A stretch of DNA of 64,000 nt from Plut-88900 sp963668115 (lineage in GTDB: Bacteria; Chloroflexota; Dehalococcoidia; Plut-88900). Below, one piece after another: positions 7,755 through 16,175 of the stretch. Numbering within the stretch: position 1 is the first letter of the stretch; each line of letters begins with the position of its first letter. Location of the stretch: contig OY764147.1 in assembly GCA_963668115.1 (NCBI GenBank), positions 558,001 to 622,000 of the forward strand, given 5' to 3'. Under the pieces are notes generated by a model. The model did no database searches. It saw nothing but the letters and a program-made list of their open reading frames with translations, and was not told where the DNA came from. The translations under genes and the position numbers were made by a program.

Positions 7755-8915
7755 TTAGAACTCCCCCTCGGGCTCCATGCCGAGGAAGTGCTGGCCCGCC
7801 TTTTCGTAGTGCTCGAAGCGGCCCTGGATCTGCTGGGTGATGACGTGGGAGTCCTGGAACCGACGCTGGATCGGGTTGCGTTCGAAGATGGCGTCGGAAC
7901 CGCACAGGTTGTAGGCCATGTCGGTGACTTGCGCCCCGACCCGTATCGCATGAGTGCTGGCCAGCCGTAGCTTAATACGCTCATCGAGGCTCAAAGATCC
8001 CTTCGAGCACACCGACTCCCACGCCGTCTCCGCAGCATCGAAAAGGAAGGCCCTGGCGGAGCGCCACGTGGCCTCGGCCTGCCCTATGCCCCGCTGGAAG
8101 GTGGACTTGTCCCTGAGCAAGGAACCTTCACGCTCGGCGCGTTTGCGGATTCCAAGCTCGATGGCGGCGTCCAGGCCGGCTCTCGCGACCCCCAAGGCCA
8201 CGCACCCGAACCCCGAGGAGAAGATAAGGGTCATGGGCATCGCGTAGAGGGGGCCGTCATCCCAGGGCTTCTGGCTCCAGAAGAAGGTGTGGGACTCGGG
8301 GACGAAGAGGTCGTCTATTTCGAAGTTGAAGCTGCCCGTGCCCCGGAGGCCGTTCACGTCCCATACGTCGACCAGCTTCACCTGTTCCTTCGGCATGACC
8401 AGGAGGAGATCGTCGGGGCTGCGAGAGCGCATCCGGGCCCCGATCTTATTCTTCGAGACGAGGGCGATCATCCAGTTGGCGTGATGGCAGCCGCTGCTGA
8501 AGCGCCAGCTTCCGGTGAGCCTGTAACCACCTTCCACGGGGATTACGTCGGCCTGAATTGGCGGGCCGTTGGCGAGGACGGCTCGCTCGTCGCTCCAGAT
8601 CTGTCGGGCGGTGAGTTCCGGGAGTTTGGGTGCCTGCAAGGGGAGGACGGAGTTCTGGTTCATGCACCAACCCGTCGAGCCGTCGGCCTCGGCGAAGGTC
8701 TGGACTACTCTCAGGTAATCGGGGTACTCGATTTCGTAGCCCCCCAGGGCCCGGGGCACGAGCATCCGGAAGAACCCGCCGTCGATGATCGCTTCGGCGA
8801 CCTCTTTCGACAGCTCCCGGTCGATGTTGCCCTCGCCCGCCGACTCCCGGACCAGGGGTTGCAGGCCGCGTGCCGCCTCCAGGAACGTATCCGTCTTTGC
8901 CAGAGTCGCACCCAT
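7755..8915 (-). CDS. Acyl-CoA dehydrogenase-fold flavin-dependent monooxygenase
   Basis: 386 residues with the acyl-CoA dehydrogenase fold: helical N-terminus (ELSKEVAEAIIDGGFFRMLVP), FAD-contact region (TGSWRFSSGCHHANWMIA) and four-helix C-terminal bundle (GIGQAEATWRSARAFLFDAAE). The ADGSTGWCMNQN segment and overall length match group D flavin monooxygenases (HsaA/HpaB-like, using reduced flavin) better than true beta-oxidation dehydrogenases; I see no catalytic Glu. Likely a hydroxylase needing a separate flavin reductase. It starts one base after the SDR stop, so the two form an operon. It ends five bases from the convergent enolase-superfamily gene. Confidence 0.82.
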   Translation of the reverse strand: MGATLAKTDTFLEAARGLQPLVRESAGEGNIDRELSKEVAEAIIDGGFFRMLVPRALGGYEIEYPDYLRVVQTFAEADGSTGWCMNQNSVLPLQAPKLPELTARQIWSDERAVLANGPPIQADVIPVEGGYRLTGSWRFSSGCHHANWMIALVSKNKIGARMRSRSPDDLLLVMPKEQVKLVDVWDVNGLRGTGSFNFEIDDLFVPESHTFFWSQKPWDDGPLYAMPMTLIFSSGFGCVALGVARAGLDAAIELGIRKRAEREGSLLRDKSTFQRGIGQAEATWRSARAFLFDAAETAWESVCSKGSLSLDERIKLRLASTHAIRVGAQVTDMAYNLCGSDAIFERNPIQRRFQDSHVITQQIQGRFEHYEKAGQHFLGMEPEGEF

Positions 8916-8916
8916 C

Positions 8917-9768
8917 CTAGATCTGGCTGTACCCGGAGCCGGGTTCGCTCACTCCCACGCCCTGCCCTTCGCCCATCAGCCCGTACTCTTTCAGGATCTC
9001 CTGGGTGTAGGTGACCCGGCCGGTTATCTTCTCGAGGGGTTCGGTGGCGAGAAGGAGGGTGGCCTTGGCCATGAGCTCCGGGTGCTCGCCGCGGGGGTCA
9101 TCCATGCTGTCAACCAGCTTGTGGTAGAGGGTGCCGGGGGTCGGGACTACGACGGAGGGAGAGAGGCAGGTGACGGAAATCCCATACTCGAAGACCTCAA
9201 GGGCAAGGCCCTGGGTGAAGCGCTCAAGAGCCGCCTTCTCGGCGCCATAGCAGGTGTCCCCGATGTCCTCCCTGGATTTTTCATCGTACGGGCCTCGGCC
9301 CGGGCCAATGGCGGAACTGGACGAGATGTTGACTATGCTGCCGCTCTTTCTCTCGATCATGTCGGGGAGTACGAGCTGGCTCAGCAGGAAAGGAGCGTGG
9401 ATGTTTACCGACCAGGTCCTCAGCCACCGGTTCAGGGGATAGTCTTTGATGGGGATGAAATAGGTGAGGGCGGCGTTGTTGACCAGGATGTCGGCGGGAC
9501 CGTAGGCGGACTTAGTCTCCTCAATCAAACGTTCGCAGTCCTCCGGGAGGGAGATGTTGGCTGCGATTGGCGTTGCCTCGCCCCCCGACTCCTGTATCTG
9601 AGCGCAGGTCATCTCCAGCGAACCTTCCAGGATGTGGTCCCCTTCCTTCAGCGTGCGGGCCACGCAGACGACTCGGGCGCCTTCCTGGGCGAATAACTGG
9701 CTGATCCACGCCCCGATGCCCCTGCTGGCGCCCGTGACAATCGCAACTTTTCCGTCGAGTTTTCCCAT
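8917..9768 (-). CDS. Short-chain dehydrogenase/reductase
   Basis: About 283 residues. The Rossmann motif VAIVTGASRGIGA opens the protein, NNAALTY follows, and the active site shows Ser in NISSSSAIG and YGAEK with Tyr and Lys. The distance between the Ser and the Tyr is longer than usual, with an inserted acidic loop (YDEKSREDIGDTC). I chose ATG 9768, which follows GAGGAGAATTCA, rather than an in-frame ATG 33 bases upstream. First gene of a two-gene operon with the flavin monooxygenase-like protein. An alcohol/ketone oxidoreductase acting on the same pathway is inferred. Confidence 0.88.
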   Translation of the reverse strand: MGKLDGKVAIVTGASRGIGAWISQLFAQEGARVVCVARTLKEGDHILEGSLEMTCAQIQESGGEATPIAANISLPEDCERLIEETKSAYGPADILVNNAALTYFIPIKDYPLNRWLRTWSVNIHAPFLLSQLVLPDMIERKSGSIVNISSSSAIGPGRGPYDEKSREDIGDTCYGAEKAALERFTQGLALEVFEYGISVTCLSPSVVVPTPGTLYHKLVDSMDDPRGEHPELMAKATLLLATEPLEKITGRVTYTQEILKEYGLMGEGQGVGVSEPGSGYSQI

Positions 9769-9891
9769 TGAATTCTCCTCGGGCCGAGGGGCCCGGCCCA
9801 TATTATCACGTCTTTCCTACTGCCTATCGATAACGCCCGGCCATTGGGGTAATATGTCCACACCTCAAGCAGGACTAAAGAGAGGGCGAAG

Positions 9892-10764
9892 ATGGCGAAA
9901 TACAACTACAAGACCGGGCTGCAGGAAATTGGGGATGGGGTGTTTGCGTACATCCGCGAAGGGATCGGGTGGGACATTTGCAATTCGGGGCTGATCGTTG
10001 GGGAGGAGGAGTGCCTAGTTGTGGATGCGATGATGGTGGAGAGCATGGTCACGGCCTTCATGGAGGATGTCCGAAAGGTCACTGACAAGCCCGTCCGATA
10101 CGTAGTCGACACCCATCATCACGCCGACCATGCCTTCGGGAACCAGTTCTACCGGCCCGACGCCAATGTGGTCGGGCACGATGGTTGTCGGGAGTCGCTG
10201 CTCCGCCGTGGTGCCGACCCCGACGTTCTCACCGACCGCTGGCCCCAATATGAAGAAGACTGGCGTCAACTTGAGTTGACCCCTCCCAACGTCACCTACG
10301 CCGATACCATGACCGTTCATCTCGGGGGCCGGAGCGTTGAGCTTATACACCCGGGCCCCGCGCACACCTTCGGCGACACACTCATCTACCTGCCCAATGA
10401 GAAGATTCTCTTCACAGGCGACGTGGCCTTCCAGTACCTGGTCCCCCTGGCTGCCGACGGCCACGTGTCCAATTGGATAAAGGTCACTCGCGGCCTGCGA
10501 AACAAGATGGACGTCGAGACCCTCGTCACGGGACACGGGCCCGTGGCCAACAAGGATGCCATTGGCTGGACGCATCGCTACTTCAGGAGATTGAAGAAGC
10601 ACTGCAAGAAGTACTTCCGCGTGGGCAAAGGCCCCGATGACGCTGCCGCTTCCTTCTCCCTGGGCGAACTGGAAGGCTGGGAAGAGCCGGAGAGGAACTA
10701 CATCAACTGCCGGCGCATGTTCATCGAGCTAAGGGGCGGCTCTTTCGAGGAGCGCACGTCGTGA
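9892..10764 (+). CDS. MBL-fold metallo-hydrolase
   Basis: 290 residues with the beta-lactamase-fold metal motif THHHADHAFGN (HxHxDH), a downstream His in HPGPAHTFGD, the bridging Asp in LFTGDVAF and the final His in VTGHGPV. This is the binuclear zinc hydrolase pattern used on esters, lactones and thioesters. GAGGG precedes the ATG at a normal distance. The stop overlaps the GTG start of the VOC gene by four bases, so the two are translationally coupled and likely successive steps. Substrate unknown. Confidence 0.88.
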   Translation: MAKYNYKTGLQEIGDGVFAYIREGIGWDICNSGLIVGEEECLVVDAMMVESMVTAFMEDVRKVTDKPVRYVVDTHHHADHAFGNQFYRPDANVVGHDGCRESLLRRGADPDVLTDRWPQYEEDWRQLELTPPNVTYADTMTVHLGGRSVELIHPGPAHTFGDTLIYLPNEKILFTGDVAFQYLVPLAADGHVSNWIKVTRGLRNKMDVETLVTGHGPVANKDAIGWTHRYFRRLKKHCKKYFRVGKGPDDAAASFSLGELEGWEEPERNYINCRRMFIELRGGSFEERTS

Positions 10765-11720
10765 CGCAGGTGAAGGCGCCCTTCTTCCGCGCCCGACGGC
10801 TTGGGCACGCAAACCTCTTCGTCACCGACGTTGAGAGATCGCTGGAGTTCTACAACCGGGTCGTGGGCCTGGAGGTTGTGTATAAGAAGGCAGCGATGGA
10901 CGACCTCGATGGCCCGGCGGTCGGGGGGTTCCTGAGCAACGGGAACACCCACCACGACATTGCTGTGTTCAGGCATCCCGACGCCCCAAAACTCAACCAC
11001 CTGGCCTTCGAGCTGGAGTGTGAGGCCGACCTGGTTGAGGGGTACCGGGTGGCGGCTGACGCCGATTTTGAGTTCCGCGTGGCTGACCACGACATAACCC
11101 GCAGCCTCTACACCCGGGACCCGGACGACAATGGCATCGAAATCTACTCCGACTCCACGAAGGAATGGCGCAAGATACGCGGCGACGGCCGCACCGTCCG
11201 CTACGGAGAGCCCGACTGGACCCCCGGAGACCCGCCCCGGTTCACGGCAATCGGCTCCCGCAACTACCACGAGGACCCGGAACTTCGTCGGGTGGATGGG
11301 GCGGTGTTCCATTCCAAGCGCATTACCCATGCTGCACTGAGCGTGAATGATATTGAAGCGTCTCTACGTTTCTATACCGAAGTGCTCGGGTTCCGGGTGC
11401 TGTATGGGAGCGTCGCCGAAGACTGCGTAGAACTTGGCGGGACCACTGAGAACGGGCACATTATTCTCATATCGGCCCCCGAAGCGGGAAACACGGGTCT
11501 GCACCATGCAGGGTTTGAGGTGTGGAATGATGCAGAGCTTGAAGAGAGCAGACACAAGCTGGAAGCGTCTGGCGCGATGCTGGACAAGGAGTTGGATGGA
11601 GACGGGAGTCGAGAGGTGGCAATTCGGGACCCGGATGGATTTTTGTTGGAGTTTTGGGCGGGAGAGGCGCCGAGGCTGAGCGCTGCGTCGTCGAGGCCGG
11701 TTGCGCAGACAGACGCTTGA
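10761..11720 (+). CDS. Two-domain VOC protein, extradiol dioxygenase type
   Basis: 319 residues made of two vicinal-oxygen-chelate domains. Domain one begins RLGHANLFVTDVERSLEFY and continues to LNHLAFEL and NGIEIY. Domain two begins ITHAALSVNDIEASLRFY and carries LHHAGFEV and FLLEFWAG, giving a full His-His-Glu set for a single metal. The two-domain build and length match type I extradiol (catechol 2,3-) dioxygenases, where the C-terminal domain is catalytic. It is coupled to the MBL hydrolase and convergent with a Rieske oxygenase, so a hydroxylate, cleave, hydrolyse series is likely. A glyoxalase-like isomerase is the alternative. Confidence 0.85.
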   Translation: MTQVKAPFFRARRLGHANLFVTDVERSLEFYNRVVGLEVVYKKAAMDDLDGPAVGGFLSNGNTHHDIAVFRHPDAPKLNHLAFELECEADLVEGYRVAADADFEFRVADHDITRSLYTRDPDDNGIEIYSDSTKEWRKIRGDGRTVRYGEPDWTPGDPPRFTAIGSRNYHEDPELRRVDGAVFHSKRITHAALSVNDIEASLRFYTEVLGFRVLYGSVAEDCVELGGTTENGHIILISAPEAGNTGLHHAGFEVWNDAELEESRHKLEASGAMLDKELDGDGSREVAIRDPDGFLLEFWAGEAPRLSAASSRPVAQTDA

Positions 11721-11732
11721 TTGCCCTGGGTG

Positions 11733-13070
11733 TTAACGACTTCCCTTCACCCGACTCGGCGGGTTGTCAATAAACCCTTCCGCCAGCTTCAACCCCATCT
11801 CCCGCACTAACTCCCTGTCCCCATCCTCCGAACCCTCATAGGCGACCTTCAGTACGGTGTCGTTCCCGTAGGTTGGGATGGGGTCGTGTCCTGACATTTC
11901 CAGGCCCTTGGGGTCTTCGCCCCGGGCGACGGCGCGGATGCCTTCCCGCATCATCCTGCGCATGCGGATGACGCCCTTGTCGGTGGTTGCCAGGTGCTCC
12001 AGGGCGTGCCTGGCAATCAACCTCTGCCCGACTTGTGCGTCATAGTCCGCGGGGTAGCGCTGACGCTCTTCGTAGGATCGGGCCCGGCCCGCCAGCTGAG
12101 CGGCGACCGCAAAGCCAGGGTTCTTTGTGTACTCGTCCTCCTCGCCCTCCGGCACCCGTACGAAGGTGAATTCCAGGGTTTCGGTGTCGTTTTTGGGGAC
12201 ACGCCAGCGGAAAATCCGGGGGAGAGCGCAGATCATCTCTTGCCCATTCGCGTATTCTGGCGGAAGGATACGAGGATCGGGGATCTGGGCGATGTTGGGG
12301 ATGACCCACTCGATGGTGCGAGACCAGATGTCGGGCCCGGCGCGCCGGGTCTGGAAGCAGTTCAGCCCGACCGGCGTCTCCATTACGTCGAACTCTCCCA
12401 CGTCCTTCAGGCCTTCCATCGGCCGGCCCTCCGCATCCGTGAACTGGACGTTACTGACCCGGGCATGGAGGAAGCTCTCGTGGACGGGGTCGACCACGTT
12501 GTCCATGATCTGGAGCCAGTTGCAGTGCTTCACGTTGTAGGTCCCAACCTCCAGCCGGAACCCAGGTCTGTCGAAAACGTCGTAGACGGGGAACGGGGGC
12601 TTTTTCTCTGGAGGACCCATATAGGCGAAGACCAGGCCCCGGTACTCATGGACGGGGTAGGAGCCCTGTCGCAGCCTGTCTTTGAGGGTTGAGGTCGGGG
12701 GTTCGCCGGGGGTGTCGAGGATCGAGCCGTCCACGTCGAACTGCCAGCCGTGGTAGCAGCACCTGATCCCGTGGTCCTCGATTACGCCGAATTCCAGGGA
12801 AGTGCCCCGGTGGGCGCAGTGCATCTCCAGCAGGCCCACTTTCCCGCTCTTGTCCCGAAACGCGACCAGGTCCTCGCCCATGATGGTGAGTGGTACCGGG
12901 AGGTCTTTGAGGTCGGCGGAGTGCGCTACGGGTTGCCAGAATCGGCGCAGGTACTCGCCGCAGGGGGTCCCGGGGCCCGTGTGGGTGAGTTCCGGGTCTT
13001 CGTCAGGCACCTCGCGGTGGTAGTAGGCGGCGAAGGGCTCGGTCAGAAAGGCGGCTCTGGTCGTGGTCAT
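11733..13070 (-). CDS. Rieske 2Fe-2S aromatic-ring/heteroatom oxygenase, alpha subunit
   Basis: 445 residues. The Rieske centre is visible as CAHRG and CCYHGW (CxH then CxxH, 17 residues apart), about residues 85-110. The C-terminal catalytic domain holds the DPVHESFLHAR segment, which is the mononuclear iron site (His and His) found in phthalate and vanillate-type one-component oxygenases. No ferredoxin or reductase gene is adjacent. It lies eight bases downstream of the first LLM paralogue in the same direction. Likely O-demethylation or ring hydroxylation; substrate unknown. Confidence 0.9.
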   Translation of the reverse strand: MTTTRAAFLTEPFAAYYHREVPDEDPELTHTGPGTPCGEYLRRFWQPVAHSADLKDLPVPLTIMGEDLVAFRDKSGKVGLLEMHCAHRGTSLEFGVIEDHGIRCCYHGWQFDVDGSILDTPGEPPTSTLKDRLRQGSYPVHEYRGLVFAYMGPPEKKPPFPVYDVFDRPGFRLEVGTYNVKHCNWLQIMDNVVDPVHESFLHARVSNVQFTDAEGRPMEGLKDVGEFDVMETPVGLNCFQTRRAGPDIWSRTIEWVIPNIAQIPDPRILPPEYANGQEMICALPRIFRWRVPKNDTETLEFTFVRVPEGEEDEYTKNPGFAVAAQLAGRARSYEERQRYPADYDAQVGQRLIARHALEHLATTDKGVIRMRRMMREGIRAVARGEDPKGLEMSGHDPIPTYGNDTVLKVAYEGSEDGDRELVREMGLKLAEGFIDNPPSRVKGSR

Positions 13071-13078
13071 GCCGACCC

Positions 13079-14134
13079 CTATCGGAACTGGGGCATGATG
13101 CTGTTGGAAATCTCCTGCATGTTGCTCTTCTGGTCGATGATTGCGTACTGGACGCAGGAGACGCCACTAAGGCCCAGTTCGTGAAGATCGTAAATCTTCT
13201 CGTCGATGTCCTCCACGGGCCCCGACAGGTTTATTGTGTCGATCACCCTCTGGGAAGCGAGGTGCTTGTGCTTGGCGTGGAGGGATTCATGTTCGTAAGG
13301 GTTGAAGTTCTCATGGATGTTGCGAAACTCGTCGACGATGCCAGGGCTTTTCTTTTCCAGCCTGCGGTAGAGTTCCTGGGCCTCCGGGGTGTTGCGTTTG
13401 AATATGGACCGGTAGAGGCCGTTGGCGCATGAAGAGGCGTAGGAGGCGACCTCGTGTCTGGCTTCCTCCTTGGAACCGGTCACATAAACTTCAGTGCGAG
13501 CCCATGTCTTTATCTTGGAAGGGTCTCGACCCGCCCGCTCTGCGCCCGTGGCGATCTGCTCCAGGTTCCACTTGATTATCTCCGGCTCCCCCGCCCCGAA
13601 CATGAGGATTTCGTCGGCGATCTCACCGGCCAACTGCATGGCCCTCGGGCCGAGGGGCCCCATGATCACGGGAATGGACTGGCCGTTGAATCCCGTGTTC
13701 CTAATCCACTCGGAGTGCCAAGTCTCCCCCCAGAGCTCGGCGTCTCGCCCCGCCGTATAGTCCTTCAGGAAGTTGACCGTCTCCCGCTGCATCTTCAGGC
13801 TCACAGGGCCCCGGGTCGCTTTTCCTGCCTCCCGGGCCCCGGCGCCCAGACCAACGAAGGCCCTGCCGCCGGTAAGCTCCCTCAGGCTGGCCGTGAAGTT
13901 TGCGATTACAGCCGGGTGGTACATGAACGGGTCCACGACTCCATGCCCGATGTGGATGCGTCGGGTGTTCATGGCGGCGATTGTCATCATGCCGAAGCAT
14001 TCGCGGGACACGTTGCTCTGGTCCACGAAGGTCAGATGGGTGAAGCCGCCTTCGTCGGCGACCCTGGCATGGTCGGCGATCTCATCGAACCTCAGCTCCG
14101 CCCCGAGCCCTATCCCGAAGTCCATTCTGGCCAT
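13079..14134 (-). CDS. LLM class flavin-dependent oxidoreductase (paralogue A)
   Basis: 351 residues, a bacterial-luciferase-like TIM barrel. It opens ARMDFGIGLGAELRFDEIAD and contains TLxFVDQSNVSRE, GHGVVDPFMYHPAVIA and GGRAFVGLGAG, the usual flavin/F420-contact strand pattern. The neighbouring gene 14187-15242 has the same length and is identical at most positions over the whole length, so this is a recent tandem duplication. Whether FMN or F420 is used cannot be told. It belongs to a minus-strand operon with the Rieske oxygenase, suggesting combined oxidation of a heteroatom compound. Confidence 0.88.
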   Translation of the reverse strand: MARMDFGIGLGAELRFDEIADHARVADEGGFTHLTFVDQSNVSRECFGMMTIAAMNTRRIHIGHGVVDPFMYHPAVIANFTASLRELTGGRAFVGLGAGAREAGKATRGPVSLKMQRETVNFLKDYTAGRDAELWGETWHSEWIRNTGFNGQSIPVIMGPLGPRAMQLAGEIADEILMFGAGEPEIIKWNLEQIATGAERAGRDPSKIKTWARTEVYVTGSKEEARHEVASYASSCANGLYRSIFKRNTPEAQELYRRLEKKSPGIVDEFRNIHENFNPYEHESLHAKHKHLASQRVIDTINLSGPVEDIDEKIYDLHELGLSGVSCVQYAIIDQKSNMQEISNSIMPQFR

Positions 14135-14186
14135 TGATTTGCTCCTGCTGCGTATTCCTGACTGTCTGGTGAAGTCGACGCCACGA

Positions 14187-15242
14187 TTATCGGAACTGGG
14201 GCATGATGCTGTTGGAAATCTCCTTCATATTGCTCTTCTGGTCGATGATGGCGTACTGGACGCAGGAGACGCCGTTCAAGCCCAGTTCGTGCAGGTCGTA
14301 GATCTTCTCGTCAATATCCTCCACCCGACCCGTCAGGTTCATGGAGTCGATGACCCTCTGGGTTGCCAGGTGCTTGTGCTCGGCGTGGAGAGACTCGTGC
14401 TCGTAGGGGTTGAAACCCTCGTAGATCTTCCTGTATTCGTCCACCAGGCCGGGGTTTTTCTTCTCCAGCCTCGCATAAAGGTCGTGGGCCATGGGGGTGT
14501 CGCGGGTGAAGACTACTCGGTAGAGCTCACTGGCGCAGGAAGCGGCGTAGGAGGCTACTTCGTGCCTGGCCTCTTCCTTGGAGCCGGTCACGTATACCTC
14601 TGTCCGTGCCCAGGTCTTGATTTTGGACGGGTCCCGACCCGCTCGCTCAGCGCCGGTGGCAATCTGCTCCAGGTTCCACCTTATTATTTCCGGTTCCCCG
14701 GCCCCGAACATGAGTATTTCGTCGGCGACCTCACCTGCGAGTTGCATGGCCCTCGGGCCGAGGGGGCCCATAATCACCGGAATGGACTGGCCGTTGAAGG
14801 GCGTGTTCCTGATCCACTCGGAGTGCCACGTCTCTCCCCAGAGCTCGGCATCTGCGCCGGATGTGTAGTCCTTCAGGAAATTAGCGGTTTCTCGCTGCAT
14901 CTTAAGGCTGACGGAGCGCCCGATAGCCTTGCCGGCTTGCCTGCTCCCCGCCCCCAGGCCAATGAATGCCCTCCCACCCGTGAGCTCCCGTATGCTGGCC
15001 GTGAAGTTGGCGATAACCGCCGGGTGGTACATGAAGGGATCGCAGACTCCCTGCCCGATGTGGATGCGTCGGGTGTTCATGGCCGCTATGGTCATCATCC
15101 CGAAACATTCCCTGGACACGTTGCTCTGATCGACGAAGGTGAGGTGGCTGTATCCTGCTTCGTCGGCGACCCTTGAGTGCTCTGCGATCTCGTCGAACCT
15201 GAGCTCCGCCCCCAGCCCCACCCCGAATTCCATTCTAGCCAT
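14187..15242 (-). CDS. LLM class flavin-dependent oxidoreductase (paralogue B)
   Basis: 351 residues, tandem paralogue of 13079-14134. ATG 15242 follows GGAGGATTGAC, and I prefer it to a GTG 24 bases upstream. Differences from paralogue A cluster in short surface stretches (for example TGRVEDIDEK against SGPVEDIDEK, and RDTPMAHDLYARL against RNTPEAQELYRRL), while the flavin-contact strands are unchanged. First gene of the LLM-LLM-Rieske operon. Retention of two close copies points to gene dosage or slightly different substrates. Confidence 0.88.
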   Translation of the reverse strand: MARMEFGVGLGAELRFDEIAEHSRVADEAGYSHLTFVDQSNVSRECFGMMTIAAMNTRRIHIGQGVCDPFMYHPAVIANFTASIRELTGGRAFIGLGAGSRQAGKAIGRSVSLKMQRETANFLKDYTSGADAELWGETWHSEWIRNTPFNGQSIPVIMGPLGPRAMQLAGEVADEILMFGAGEPEIIRWNLEQIATGAERAGRDPSKIKTWARTEVYVTGSKEEARHEVASYAASCASELYRVVFTRDTPMAHDLYARLEKKNPGLVDEYRKIYEGFNPYEHESLHAEHKHLATQRVIDSMNLTGRVEDIDEKIYDLHELGLNGVSCVQYAIIDQKSNMKEISNSIMPQFR

Positions 15243-15325
15243 GTCAATCCTCCTACCCTGCTGCACTTACGGGAACCTGGTTCACCGAAAAATATCTTTA
15301 CGCCGCCTCCATGTCAAACCCGACC

Positions 15326-15682
15326 CTAATCACCCATCGGCACAAAGAGCGAAAGCCGGGCCTCGGGGCCGACTTCCCGGGTGTAGTGGCCCTCACCTGT
15401 CAAATCTTCGGCGATAAGCACGTCCCCCGGGCCAATAGCGCGCTTGTCCCCATCGCCGACCTCTATCTCCACCGAGCCCGTTACCGTGAACACGGCGACC
15501 TTGCCGGGGGCATGGTGCCAGGGGTTGGATCGCTCGGGGTCGAAACGCTGGACGACTATCCCGCCGTGGATAACGGCCCGGGCGTCCTGGGGCCAGGCAT
15601 CGGACAGAGGCTCCAGGTCGGGCTCAATGTCCTCGAAGTGGGACCGACCGTCTTCCCCAGTGTACAAGCGAACGATAGCCAT
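15326..15682 (-). CDS. Cupin-domain protein
   Basis: 118 residues forming a single cupin barrel. The first motif has WHHAPGKVAVFTVTGSVEIEV (two His at the metal side) and the second GPGDVLIAEDLTGEGHYTRE with the later His. Such small cupins are isomerases, dioxygenases or lyases, or help accessory ring-cleavage steps. GGAGG stands seven bases before the ATG. It is upstream of the LLM pair on the same strand (83-base gap). Exact reaction unknown. Confidence 0.8.
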   Translation of the reverse strand: MAIVRLYTGEDGRSHFEDIEPDLEPLSDAWPQDARAVIHGGIVVQRFDPERSNPWHHAPGKVAVFTVTGSVEIEVGDGDKRAIGPGDVLIAEDLTGEGHYTREVGPEARLSLFVPMGD

Positions 15683-15737
15683 GATGTCCTCCTGGTGTGT
15701 GCGGAAAGAACAGAATCCAGATACTTCCCGGCCGTAG

Positions 15738-15743
15738 TATCAT
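15738..15743 (+). promoter_or_regulatory. -10 box for a probably leaderless HAD gene
   Basis: TATCAT lies eight bases before the GTG start at 15752 and no Shine-Dalgarno is present, so transcription probably begins at or next to the start codon. Confidence 0.4.
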
Positions 15744-15751
15744 ACCCTCTC

Positions 15752-16105
15752 GTGCGCTACATCTTCAGCTTCGACATAGACGGCACACTGGAAGTCGGGG
15801 ATCCGCCGGGACCCGTCACCCTTGAACTCGTTAGGCGGGTCAAGGCCTTGGGACACGTCATCGGCAGCTGCTCCGACCGCACACTATCGGAGCAGGCCAA
15901 CATGTGGACGCGCAACGGAATCGAGGCGGACTTCACGTCGCTAAAATACCAGTTGCCGGATATCCTGGAACGCTTTCCCTGCGAGCGGGCCATCCACGTT
16001 GGCGACTCCCACGTGGACAAGATGTACGCCGAGAAGGCGGGATTCATCTACCTCCCCCCGGACCCCGACGCGGTTACTGCTCTACTAGGCCACGTGCAAG
16101 GCTAA
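15752..16105 (+). CDS. Small HAD-superfamily hydrolase
   Basis: 117 residues. HAD motif I is at the very start (YIFSFDIDGTLE, with both Asp), motif II is GSCSDRT, and the late part has HVGDSHVDKMYAEKAGF, a GD-type motif IV. A normal lysine motif III is not obvious, and no cap domain fits in this length, so a minimal C0-type phosphatase is likely. The frame is open far upstream across the opposing cupin gene; I start at GTG 15752, directly before motif I. Substrate unknown. Confidence 0.75.
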   Translation: MRYIFSFDIDGTLEVGDPPGPVTLELVRRVKALGHVIGSCSDRTLSEQANMWTRNGIEADFTSLKYQLPDILERFPCERAIHVGDSHVDKMYAEKAGFIYLPPDPDAVTALLGHVQG

Positions 16106-16175
16106 CGCAGCCGTCTATTGAAGTCTTGCCCCCTGTAACGCAATGCAATCCTGACGACTCGGAATCATTCGGCGC

